Made by a program: the position numbers and the translations under genes. Under the pieces are notes generated by a model. It ran no database searches. It had not been told where the DNA came from and worked only from the letters and a program-made list of their open reading frames with translations. 64,000 nt of DNA from Manduca sexta (Eukaryota > Arthropoda > Insecta > Lepidoptera > Sphingidae). The DNA lies in assembly GCF_014839805.1 (NCBI RefSeq), contig NC_051126.1:8564609-8628608 (forward strand), in the 5' to 3' direction. Shown here in pieces: positions 1 through 12,700 of the stretch. How positions within the stretch are numbered: position 1 is the first letter of the stretch; each line of letters starts with the position of its first letter.

Positions 1-3000
1 CGATTATTACTTTTATTATTGGCATACCATTGCGCGTAGGCTGTTGACGACTGCCCGCTCCACATGTTGTACACGCACGTCTCAATCGGTAGAGCATGCT
101 GTATACTGAGCATCAATAAGCAGAAACAGCATCGTCTTAATAAGAACTAATTTGAGCTTTTTTCGCTTATTTCTTTGTTGTAAAATGTAACTCAACATAT
201 ACAGGCTCATTTTGACATTGCATTAAAAATGTAACCATATACTTCTTGAAAATATTACATTACTATAAGTTATGCTAACCATATATCATATAAAATTCAA
301 TAATTTGCATATTACATTAACAATATACCAGCCCGGGCTCCTCTACTACAAAGAGGTCTTAGGCCTTAGATCACGATTTTCCTATGTATACTTCAGAATT
401 GCGAGAGAGATTAATGCTAAATCGCAAAGGTCAACCACGGTCTTTGTTTACTGCAATGCTAAAAAAAATTCAATTTAAAATCTAATTTGCTTAAATGATA
501 CAGTATCAGACATCTGTTTACATTTAAAAGGTCATTGCCATACTATGAGAGCTAGACAACGGGACGTCGCTGTGCCCCCGCCCCACACTTAGGCTCAACA
601 ATAAAAGAAACAGATTATTTTCTAACAATACTACGTATTTTCATAAAAAAATTCCAAGTAAGACTTTAATTTTTATAAAAACAACTTTACTTCAAGTACT
701 GTATTCCAAATAGGTGAAAATAGTTGATTTATCATGAATACTAACAAAAATATGCTTATTATTGTAATGAAAAATATATGAAAGACAGTGGCGGTGAGTG
801 AAATATTTTCAAAAAGAAACTCGAGGCAACAAATTGTTGCCACAGTTGACATATAACTTGATGTTCACCATATAGCGTAGATTAACAGAAAACAAAAAAC
901 TAAGACAGCAGATTAGCCTTAATTCTAAAATTAACAATCGTTAATATAATTATTATGCGTAAACAAAGCGACCTCAAACGTTCATAGACTCGCAAAATAA
1001 TACGTAGCTAACGAAAACTAGTTAAAGTTACGATTAACCACAAAATAATATATTTATTTGAAACAAGTAGAACATAAATATTAAAATTAAAATCTTGGAC
1101 TGTAGTTACCTACAGTTGTTTATTCTCAAAACTAACTTAGTAAATGAAACTTCTGCTATAATATTACATTAATTGCTTACATTATCAATTTAATTAATGA
1201 ACGATCATTATTCGCATTAATTGCTTAATGACATCAATTTTATTAAATTATTGTGAGTAAAGCAGACTGCGAAAATTAAATGTCACGAACAGTTTGAAGA
1301 TACAAACTTTAAAGTTACCTTGGAGAAATCATACACGCACGCACAAATGCATTTTTACCTTATTTCTAAAAGTTTAAACAGAGACATCGCGCTGCGTATG
1401 AGATCTTACGTGTAACATGACGAATGGATTCCAACTATCGATATAGTTGAAGCAAGCAACTAATAAATAATTAATCATTATTTGTAGTTACTATTATTAT
1501 ACTGGTAGTATTAGGTATTATGTTAATTTTTTTATAATTTCCAAAAGGGAACCCGGTAGGAATTCACTTTTATGGACCCTTTGCCACTGATGAAAGGTGA
1601 TAGAAGCTTTGACCCCCCATAAACAGTGGCAGCTGCAACCAAGCCTAGAAATCACAGAGAATAGCATCCCACGTTCCACTGGTTTACCTTAGATTTAGAC
1701 CTCATGATTCCGTATAATTAAATTTATTATAGAGAGAGCCCTTTAGCGGAAATGTGCTTACTTACACGGCATAAATAAATAATGCATTCGTACCTACTCA
1801 GACAAAAATGTTTGCATACAAGAGGCATGCCATTTAGTTAACACAAAATAATTACTAGCAACCTAATATATAGGTGATTTGTAGAGGAAATTGTATAACA
1901 ATTCCTGGAGACGACAGCTAAATTACTAAGAAGTGCATACGAGCGCACAATAATGTGTAGAGTTTAAAACTATTTAACTACGCTCCGTAAAATTGTTGCC
2001 AACATAGTTTAATTTTTATACAACAAAATTGTTTGGGACTCAATGTTCTTTGTAGCAATTAAATTTAAACTTGGAACGCCATTTCCAATTGTTCGTAAAA
2101 TAAAGTTTTACATTATCAAAGAGGATTTAATATATCATTTTTTAAGGTAGTTAATCTGATTTACTTCTCGTCTAAGAAAATACAGAGTTGATCTGTGAAT
2201 TCATTATTTTGTGAAAAAAAAATACACTGTTGCAGCATGGTAAGTACCAGAATAATGAATAAATTAAAATATTCTTATAAATATGCGTTGTAGTTACTAT
2301 TTGACAATTTTTGTTCGGTATTAGGATGAAGGTAATCATCGTGAAGAATACCTAAAAAGTCTGTTAAGAATTTCGATGGTATTCGATTTCTACAACTTCG
2401 GCCTAGGCTATTACAGTACATTAAGATTGGACACTCATAGTAGTAGAGGAGGTCCGTGCACAGCAAAGGGTTAGGTCATTGGCATACATTGTTGTCACCT
2501 ATTTAGGAGTATTTCAAGGCCAACTCATACATTTTGCCCTTTAATTAGCAATGTCTAGTATTCAGTGGCGGTCTTAAGGGGAGCGCGGTCCCACCGGGCA
2601 CCGATCTGGGTCCACGCGCCACTAATTGAGGACCTTTTTTAGGGCAAATATACTTATTAAGGTATCTTATCTGCGAACTTTTTGTAATCGAGGACCTTTT
2701 TGCGACACCCAGTTGCACACATATTTAAAATTAGCACTTTGTTCTATGTTTTTTAACCTAGTTAAAAAAATGTCGCATTTGTCAATAATACTTTCAATCA
2801 TCAAGGTAATTTATTGAAATTTTCGTCAAAATAGATAAATTGATAAATAATAATAATAAAATATATTTGTTACGGTTAAGACAACGGTTTAACAAGGTCG
2901 AAGTGAGTGGTCTTGAAAAGGAATTATGAGAGAAGGGTGCCGAATTCGTTTAAATGAAATTGGTATAATGCTATCGTAATCATGCTCAGACGCTAAAGTG

Positions 3001-3548
3001 GTATAATCTTCCTCTTGACTTTACAATATCGCATTTACCTGTGCTAACAAAATATGTTTGAAACGGATGCTGATACGATTAATTATAATTGATTAATGCA
3101 GATTAAAAATGATTGGGTATAATTTTTAGATTTTTTTTAATTTATTTATTTTATAATGAAATTGAGACTTGCCCTGCGAGTAAGGCAATATTAGCGTAGA
3201 ATCAATGCGATGCGCCAAAAAATGTATTGATTATACTTTATAGTATGCTGTAGGAGTCGTTCACACACCACCCGCGTGATGTGACTTTCGCGGAATAAAA
3301 AATCCCATCTATCGGTCCATAATATCGCCCATCTATGTGCTAAGTTTCTTTAATCAATTAAAAGCATGGTGCGTTTACTACTCACAAATATACACAGCGA
3401 AAGGAGTAATACAAAGGACATGTATGGGGTTTCACCTTTTTCTGTCGCCTTTTTTCGGAGCAGGGAATGTAACACACCTACATTTGGCCAGCTATATGTA
3501 ACAGCGGAAGCATTAGCATACTGGACAGTTTATAAATTTAAATATTAC
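1..3548. other. AT-rich stretch left of cyclase exon 4; no exon recognised
   Basis: This region lies downstream of exon 4 of the minus-strand cyclase gene and is probably part of its next intron. I translated the GC-richer patches and found no continuation of the ligand-binding domain. It holds scraps of repeats: a SINE tail fragment near 331-377 and another near 2420-2470, one end of a hAT-type MITE near 1540-1588, and a CAGTGGCG...CGCCACT scrap near 2562-2621. The rest shows no structure I can name. Confidence 0.5.
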
Positions 3549-3743
3549 CTTAATAGCGTCCATTTGCTGTGCTGCGGCGGTGTGTTCATCTCCGGCAACT
3601 ATCGCAAACTTGGTCCAACCGAATGCCTTTAACAAAGCCACAACAGACTTGCTGACTTTATACGCTGGCGGCAGAGTCCGGGCGAAGGTGGCGCCCAGAC
3701 CAATGCTCTTCTCGTTCGCTAAGCCGTGGTCACCCGCGCATTT
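3549..3743 (-). CDS. Cyclase gene coding exon 4
   Basis: It follows the acceptor CAACTAG after a 333-base intron. Its 195 bases encode 65 residues, from KCAGDHGLANEKS through GATFARTLPPAYKVSKSV to GDEHTAAAQQMDAIK, before the donor GTAATATT in phase 0. FARTLPP and the ALLKAFGWTKFAIV segment are typical of the second half of the ANF-receptor lobe. The next exon is not found in the remaining 3.5 kb. Confidence 0.87.
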
Positions 3744-6700
3744 CTAGTTGAGAATACATATAAGAATTATATTATGTGGGCTGTAGAAAGTATTTTTATA
3801 AATAAAAGCAATTTTCTTAAATCGAATGATCTTATAATAGTGAGAAAAGGATTCTTTTATCTGCAATGATTTTCACTGCTTCTAGTCTCTTATTATTGTT
3901 CATAGACTACACTAATACTACTACTGAGCACAGCATTTTTGTAATAATTGTAGCGCCACACATGTCTTACACATTAGAACGGACTTTGCAAATTCTGATT
4001 AGCAGATATCCCAAATTATAACAATACCATTAATTTTAGTCGTGAGAAAATCTGGGTAAGTTATATAAATACTCACATGTGAAATTAAAGGTAAGTTCCA
4101 GGCAGCGGCTAACTTCGCCTCGGTGTGGCAAGTACCGTCTGGACCGAAAAAGGCGACAACGCCCAGATCTCGCATCTGTGTCATCGCCCTGTAACAATTC
4201 CTCTCCAATGTCACACTAACCCGTACTAGACTGATTAATCAACCTCTATAATATACAGTGACGATCAATATACGATTCTTGGGGATTATTTTCACGAACT
4301 TAACGTTATATAATGGTCTAGTGTAATCCGTGTTTGCTTATGCTCAGTGTGTCGTAAGCGATATTTATATTGTACTAGCTTTTGCTCGCGACATCGTCCA
4401 CGTGAAACATTTTTCCGGGATAAAAGTCCCGCTATATTTTATTTTACATTGGAAAGTAGCATATCTTCTTCCAATTTCCAAGGGTCTCAAACTACATACA
4501 TACATAACATCACGCATTTTATCCCCGAAGGGGTATGCAGAGGCGCAACTATGGCACCCACTTTTCGCCAAGTATGTTCCGTCCCATGATGTGATAGGGG
4601 GCGAGTCTATCGCCATATCGGGCACAAATTCCAGACTCCGGGCTGATACTGAGCAGAAAAACACAAATATCACTTTGCCCGACCCGGGATTCGAACCCAG
4701 GACCTCAGAGCGCTATTGTACCGGACGTGCAATACAACTACGCCACCGAGGCAGGATAGGTCTCAAACTATCTTATATATATATATATATATATATATTT
4801 TAGAAGTTTTTAAAAGTAACAATTCCATCATAAATGGTTGTAGCGTAACTTTAACCGTTTGCGTAGCGCACGCAACGGTAGCTTTCAAAAGGAATAAATT
4901 TCCCCTGTTTTTGCAACATTTCTCATTAATCCGCGCTGCTTCTGTTGTTCATAGCGTGGCAAACAGGCTTTTGAACCCTATAAGAAATTTTAAATTCGAA
5001 TCAGTTATACCTGAGATAAGCGCGTTCAAACAAACAAACTCTTCAGCTTTTACTTATAGTATAGATTATGAGTATTTGACGGGCCCCCAAAAATGTTGCA
5101 CCGGGTTATATAGTTTATTAGCAAATTTTAGTTATATCACACTCCGAAGTCCGTCATAACAGTATCAGCCAATGGCAGTTGTACACTACTAACACAATGA
5201 GATTACGTGATCTAAATAAAGAAAATTTTATCGTGTAGTTTATATAAGTTTTTGCCGAAGGACATGTCCAAAAATCGTTTTGTTGTTCGACAGAAATTCT
5301 ATATGTGGGTATATTTATATTTGGATAGAACCCTTAAAATCAAGCCTATTGAAATAAATCATTTAATTTTAAAGACCAGTGATTTTAAGATGATTTTATT
5401 TTACTTAAATTTTGCCTTTAAAATGGACGCTTTCCAAATATAAATATTGCTACTTTAAAATGCTCTCCCTAAAAAGTAAAGTTGTTAAAAATGTAGTTCA
5501 TAGAGCTTTATAATATACGGAAAATCTAGTATGTTCGTCTCTGAGAATAACCACGAATAACATTTGTTTAAACATAATATTTATAAATTTTCCGCTTATA
5601 TCCGCGAATGACAATAACTGACAGCTGTCAGATAAGTAGCTACTTATGTCAAAAAAATAAAATTGACAAATCAATTAAATTATTTTTATGAGTTACTGTG
5701 CTTCGACATTTCCTTCATATTTTTCATATAAATGGAAGGGTCTAAAATTATTCTTTTGATGATTCCAAGCTCCAAATTTTTACCACTTAATTATCCAATA
5801 TGTTTGACGTTGATTAGAATTTCAGATTCGTAATAAAGAACCAAAAAATTATAGAGACTTTAAAAGCCATTATAGCAAATCGACTATATAATATTTATTT
5901 TGGAAAAATACTTTTGTCCTTATTTGCAATTTTTTTTTTTACAATATATATATCAATAAATGTTTCACTTACAGCAAACTAATCAATATTAAACAGTACA
6001 GTCAATGGGTAGCTATTGTTAAAAGTTACTATTAAAAATTGATAAAAAAAAAACTAAATTAAAAAAAATAGTTTAAAACATGTTGTCTCAAGCATTATAA
6101 AAACTAAGCTACACAGATGCGATGGTCGTTATATATTCTCGCTAAAAAGGTCGGGTGAGATTCAACTATACTTATACATTTTTGAATTGCTGAAAATAAT
6201 ATTTTCTTTCTATATTATTCTGGGAAGTACATTGGATTAGAAGCCGAAATCATGGTCATAAAATTATTGCTTTTATAGCTGTTGCTAGCGGCTCCTCCCG
6301 CACCATAAATGGCATAAAGTCCTAGCACAGAGGAGATATATAGAGACACTAACTTTTGCCCGCGGCTCCGCCCGCGTTATAAAGTTTTTCAGGCTAAAGT
6401 TTTCATTTATAATTTTCCCCGTTTTTGCAACATGTTTCATAACTGCTCCGCTCCTATTGGTTATAACGTGATGATATATAGCCTATAGCACTCCAGGAAC
6501 AAAGGGTTATCCAACACAAAAAGATTTTTCAGTTCAAACCGGTAGTTCCTGAGATTAGCCATTACTGCTCCGCTCCTATTGGTCATAGCGTGATGATATA
6601 TAGCCTATAGCGGTCCACAAATAAAGGGCTATCCAACACAAAACGATTTTTTCAGTTGAAACCGTTAGTTCCTGAGATTAGCCATTACTGCTCCGCTCCT

Positions 6701-9700
6701 ATTAGGTATAGCGTGATGATATATAGCCTATAGCACTCCACGAACAAAGGGCTATTCAACGCAAAAAGAATTTTTCAGTTTGGACCGGTAGTTCCTGAGA
6801 TTAGCCATTACTGGTCCGCTCCTATTGGGTATAGCGTGATGATATATAGCCTATAGCACTCCACAAACCAAGTACTATCCAACGCAATAAGATTTTTTCA
6901 GTTTGGACCGGTAGTTCCTGAGATTAGCCATTACTGCTCCGCTTCTATTGGGTATAGCGTGATGATATATAGCCTATAGCACTCCACGAACAAAGGGCTA
7001 TCCAATGCAAAAAAAAAAATCGGATTGGACCGGTAGTTCCTGAGATTAGCGCGTTCAAACAAACAAACAAACTCTTCAGCTTTATATAATAGTATATAGA
7101 TACAGAGTGAAAGCTTCTTTTAAACGTCCAAAATTTATACCTATTTTAGTACGGCTGGCACAGGAAGATTAGATTAGAAAACTATTAAACAGTCCACTGC
7201 TTGGCACAGATCTTTCGCACGGGGGATTTCGCCCAGTGCCGAGTCGCGTACCAATAAGATGACAAGAGGATTGACTCGGCATCTACATGATTATAACATC
7301 ATCGATTTGGTCTCTGGAGCTCTTTAGTAGAAATGTTTATCAGTCTTCAACATTGAAAATAATAAATTAAAATATTATCACATTACAACTTCGTTGGTTG
7401 AGTATTTAGGGTAGTTAAAAAATGATTTATTTTTGTTTTTTACGTTATTGTTCACACAACCAGTACACTAAACCATATTAACACTTTTTTTACATTGAAA
7501 TTAAAAACTAAGCACTATTATTTTATGCTCACGTGTTGAATGACAGATTTTATTAAATCCGTGCAATAAAAATAGATACGCACGGCGAACGCCGATTGCA
7601 CGGTCAGCCCTGAGTTGAGGCACTGGCCGAGCCGATATAAAGCAGTTTCTCTGCGTACGCGACGAGCCACCAGTGCCGATACACACATGCGCCTCGCGCC
7701 TTTGATAGTGTGCCTATCGCGGAGCGAATGTATGAAACTTGGTGTCTGTATCGCACTCTTAACAAAATAATGACCTATTTCAAAATTGTTAATTTGTGGT
7801 AGTCGTCGGAAAATTATTTTTTGTTTGCTACCTGTTTTTTTGAAGTTACTATAAAATTGAGCTTATTAAATATAGGTAAATAATGAAACCTATAGCATGA
7901 AAAAAATGGTAAAAAACTAAAAGGTCGCAAACAGAAATTGGTTGTTTGACGATTCCCACAAATTGTCAATTTTGGAATGGGTCATTATTTTATTAAGAGT
8001 GCGGTATGTTTATTTACTCATGTGGTCCTATTGTCTTATCCAGAATAGAATCCTTTTTATGGTTTTGGTGGCGCGGCGTAGGCTACTGCCTATATCCTTT
8101 CTTATAGTTCAAGCAATTCGCTCTAAATTTCATCAACTTCAGTTCAATAGTTTAGCCGTATTAGAGTAAGAGACAGACAGAGGCAAAATTTAATCTTATT
8201 AAAAAGCAGTAAGTGACTGAATGCAACTTGATTGTATACAACACTCGTGTTTCTGTTATGATGTACTAGATTTTGTTTGCGTTTTCGCTTGCTTAAAGAT
8301 CCTTCCACGTAATAAAAGTCTCTGACCTTTTATAGATAAAAAATAACCTTTACAGTATTTGTCAAAACAGTGTATTATGTTAATCTGCGCCTATTATACC
8401 CACGCTGTTTAGGCAAACGATAAAGATAACGGTAAATCTTCATAAGAATCTCACGTTTTTCTCTATTCTATTTTATGATTTTCTTGCTATCTACTATATT
8501 TAGATACAAATCTCTATTGATTAAAACGTTTGAACAGAAATAGAACGTTTGTAGTTATTTCACGAAATTAACTTAGGTACTCCCTTTTAATCATCAAGTG
8601 CAATCATTTTTATTTTAAATTTATCTCTCTCCTTTAATCTTTTTATTTTAATTCTTAGAAACTGCTGAATGGTTTTGCATGAAAAATAAGCAGAAACCTT
8701 TTTTAACTCATTTTTTTTTCCAAAATGTATGTATTGGAACTTTTATCCCAATAACTACCTCGTAAAAATAATTTAATTGTTAAAAACTGTTTTTTTTTTT
8801 CATAAATGACATCGGACAGATGGGGCTATGAAACGCTGAATGATTAAGACTTTTGAAGCAAATAATTTTCATACGCAGGCGAAGCAGCAAGCAACATCTA
8901 GTAATAAATAGAACAAAAAATATATTTCATAAGACCCTTTACTTAGAAATAAAAATACTTGCTAAGGAGTTTTATACTACATACACAAATATCACGATTA
9001 ATGCACTTTCTTAAATAAAACAAACAAAACACTTCAGGAACCCCTCTTATTTTACCCCCGTTCATGTGTTGTTTGAGATCTAAAGGACGTCGAAACGATT
9101 TCCACGCGTTTATTACATTAAAGTTCTGCTTCAATAATACAAAAAAATAGCAGAAATTTGATCCGAAGGATGGTACAAATCAAAACGTCTCGCCAGTCCA
9201 ATACGACCACTTGAAATGTTTTGAGATTGTCATATAAACCTTCTATAATTATTTATACACACACATCACGCCTCTGCATATCCCTCGGGGATAACCCCGA
9301 GGGATATGCAGAGGCGGAACCAGGACACTCACTTATCGTCAAGTGCGTTCCGTCCCACGATGTGATTAGGGGCGAGCCTATCGCTATATCGGGCACAAAT
9401 TCCAGCCTCTGGACTGATACTGAGCAATAAAACCCAAATATCATATTGCCCGACCCAGGATTGGAAACCACGACCTCACAGTGCTGTACCGCGCATGCAG
9501 TAGAACTACTATGCCGAGGCAGTCATTATTTATAGTAATAAGTAATAATATAAGCCCTGTGTATTATACACTGTCCCACTTTTTGGCACAGGCCTCCTCT
9601 ACTACTGAGAGGGATAAGGCCTTAGTACACCACGCTGGCCTTGTGCGGATTGGTAGACTTCACGCACCCTCGAAATTCCTATAGAGAACTTCTCAGGCAT

Positions 9701-12700
9701 GCAGGTTTCCTCACAATGGTTTCCTTCACCGTGAAAGCAAGCGAATACCCAGAAGCTATACTGAATTCAACGTAAAAAGAACATTAATGTTCTATAAACA
9801 CATTTAAGAAATCAAAATATTATAAAAAGTTGATTAAAATTTATTTCTTTGACCAAAAAAGAATTAAGCGACTAAGAAAATATTTTGATAAGAATTTTCA
9901 CAATTTGATTCTATATAAAATTTGACTTATGATGTTAATTATGTTTGATATAAAGCAGAACATTTAATTCTTGGATTTTGATATCTTGAAGGAATAGTAG
10001 ATCTCGTTAGGGCAATTAAGGTCAAGGAGCGACGATCTGGAAATGAAAATGGAAGATGCTCGTATTGTCGAAATGACATGCTCTGCAGGGAATAGATTAA
10101 TAAATAAACATGCATTATTTATACTATAAATGTGAATGTTTTTTTAATATGTTCGGATTCTAAACGCTGAAACAGCTGATCTGATTTTGATTGGGCACAC
10201 GGATAGAGCATGGCCGTGATTAACATAAAGAGATTAATACAAATTTGAACGTTTATTCCGGCTACAACTTTCCATGCAGGCGGAACTGGGAAAATCACCT
10301 AGTACACGAACAATTTTGACACAGACGTAAGTAACGACTAACAAGTGTGCAATATTACGTATTTTTTTTTTACAATTATTTTAATTGCTTTTAATAATAA
10401 AAGGCGATAAATTACAGAATGTGACAGACCATGATACTTTTACACTAAACTGAACAACAAAGAAAGGTACCTTTTTAAAATATGCTTAAATGCTGACTTT
10501 TATAAATAGCCTCCTGCCTACCCTAGTAAATTTTTAATATAAAACAATTCAAATGTATTTACTTGAAACGTTGCAATTATAAATAAATAAACATAACATT
10601 ATGTTGATACACCGCCGCTGTCTATAAACGACGCCAATCGCTTTTTTCGCCCTATTTCAAAAATGGACCAAGCACAACATAGTTTTTTTTGACATGCATA
10701 AAAACGAATTATTGTGATTGGTTTATTCTCGGTATAGGATGGAAGATTGAGATTGGGATCGTTTATTGAATACGGCTGATAGTGGCAGCGTTCGATGATC
10801 GTTATCTTGGGTTAACTTGGGTTCAGTTATCAAGTCACGAAATTCTAAGATTGGATTCATCTCGCTGCTGATCCCACTTTAAAGGGGGATTTATACCGTA
10901 TTACTCTGCTAATACGGTTAAATTTACATAAACATTTTATGGTCCGTGACAAAATTATAGAATTGTTGATAATAAACATATAAATTAGATTACAGAAATT
11001 ATTATTGGTTTTTCCATCGTATATTTCAATCCGGCTGTACATTACGTCATTATAATATATACTATGACTGTATTTTCAAGTAATATTTTGCAAAACATAA
11101 AGCATATGTTTTGCAAAATAATAGGAAACCATATGTACTACCTAACCATATAGTTTTAAAGTCTATGTATACGTAAAAGGGTTTATTTACTTAAAGTTTA
11201 GCAAGAAATAAATTTCTATTTAATATAACAATGTACTATAATTTTAAGAATGAAATATGGAATTTTATTGTTTACAATCGATGTAAATACGAGTAGCTGA
11301 TATAACTCATTTTAAATAACATTTATATTGTACAATATCCCAACATTTAAATTTAATAAACAATTTAACTCCGAGCATTCGGTTTCTACTACAAGAAACC
11401 ATGTGCCAAAATAAACAAAGCGCTCTAGCAATGTTTTTATTCCGACGAACTAACTTGCGCGGCTAAACTTGGATACATTCAAAACATGGAGTCTAGAACA
11501 TTACTCATTAACATTTAGATCAAGGTACTTGTAATCTAAACACAGCTAACTTCTAAACAAGGAATGCTTGTTTTTTTATCACTTTTCCTCAAAATCGTAA
11601 TTAACTCCGAAGATTTAAACACACAACAATAGAAGAATATTGTCGCCATATTTATAAAATATGACGAGAGCTTAATGGTTATTTTAAAATCATTCCATTA
11701 TTAGCGAAAATCAAATTGCTTAACTTTTTTTTAAATAATTATATTTAAAATTATCTTAACATTCTTGATTAAATTCTTGACGTTGTAAACCAGAAATAGA
11801 AAAAAAGTGCAATTAAATCTGAGGGAAATACCTAAAGCAATCTTATTAACTACACGAAAAGAACATTATTACCATAGTTTTTTTTTTCTAGTCGATATTA
11901 AATTTTGCGTGATAATAATTCTATTTCATTTTACATTCGTTTAATATAATGGTTTTGAACGGTTTTGTGATTTTGGAACGAAGCGCAAATGTAGAAAGAT
12001 AATTGAACTCCTTTGTTCTGAACTTCTCTAAAAGTATTTCAATAAAGTTAACCCTTGTACCATGACTTTATATCAGACCCTTTAAATATTTTTTATAATG
12101 TTTTGTACTTAACCAATAATCTTTATCAAATCTTTTACAAATCAAACTATGAATATTATCGTCAAGAACTGAAAGACGTTTCTAATTAGCATGTTTGTGA
12201 AAAATTTATAATATTTTGGGTGTCAGATAACTTCAGATTTCAAACTTTAGCTGACGAAACTTGCAAATTCTTAGCTAACTGAAGTTGTAAACTTCGTAGT
12301 ACTATCGCGAGAAATTTCGCATTAATATTAACATAAGAAAACATTTTCGAAGTAGTTAAGACGTGTTCACATTTTATGGTCTACCGTGTAGATGTATTTT
12401 CAATACAACCGAATCTAAATAACGAGACACTTTCAATGATTTTCAAAAGTAAGTATAAATTAAATTAAATTTTAATTTGATAGAAAATCCTAAATAATTA
12501 GTAATAACTAAGCTTACCTTAATACATATGTAAATTGTTTAAACAAAATTAGTGTTCATAGACCATAAAACAAACTGCTTTTCAACTCAAAAAGTTCTCA
12601 GTCACATTTTTATTCAGGGAACGGATTTTCACGCATGTGGAGACCATACACAGGGCCTACTTTTTATTTACCGTCATGGTAATTACGATCCCACTGCATC

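Larger units (their letters stand above)
4375..5065 (-). mobile_element. Non-autonomous Helitron, split by a SINE
   Basis: On the minus strand it starts TCTATACTATAAG, runs through AGCTGAAGAGTTTG and the GCGCTTATCTCAGG block, and ends with GAGCAAAAGCTAG at 4375. These are the 5' TC and 3' CTAG ends of a Helitron. The SINE at 4495-4758 interrupts it and a TA microsatellite sits just after the SINE. Confidence 0.75.

Noticed and set aside
30..118. GC-rich patch with an acceptor-like CAG on the minus strand, considered as cyclase exon 5; also a D-arm-like CAATCGGTAGAGC on the plus strand
   Set aside because: The translation (about ALPIETCVYNMWSGQSS) does not continue the ligand-binding domain convincingly, and the flanking bases do not fold into a tRNA.
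4680..4758. Possible tRNA gene on the minus strand
   Set aside because: It is the head of a repeated SINE with a long body and target duplication; the acceptor stem and anticodon arm are imperfect.
4330..4803. 157-codon open frame and overlapping frames
   Set aside because: They run through Helitron and SINE sequence, with the tRNA-like head translated as protein. No real gene.
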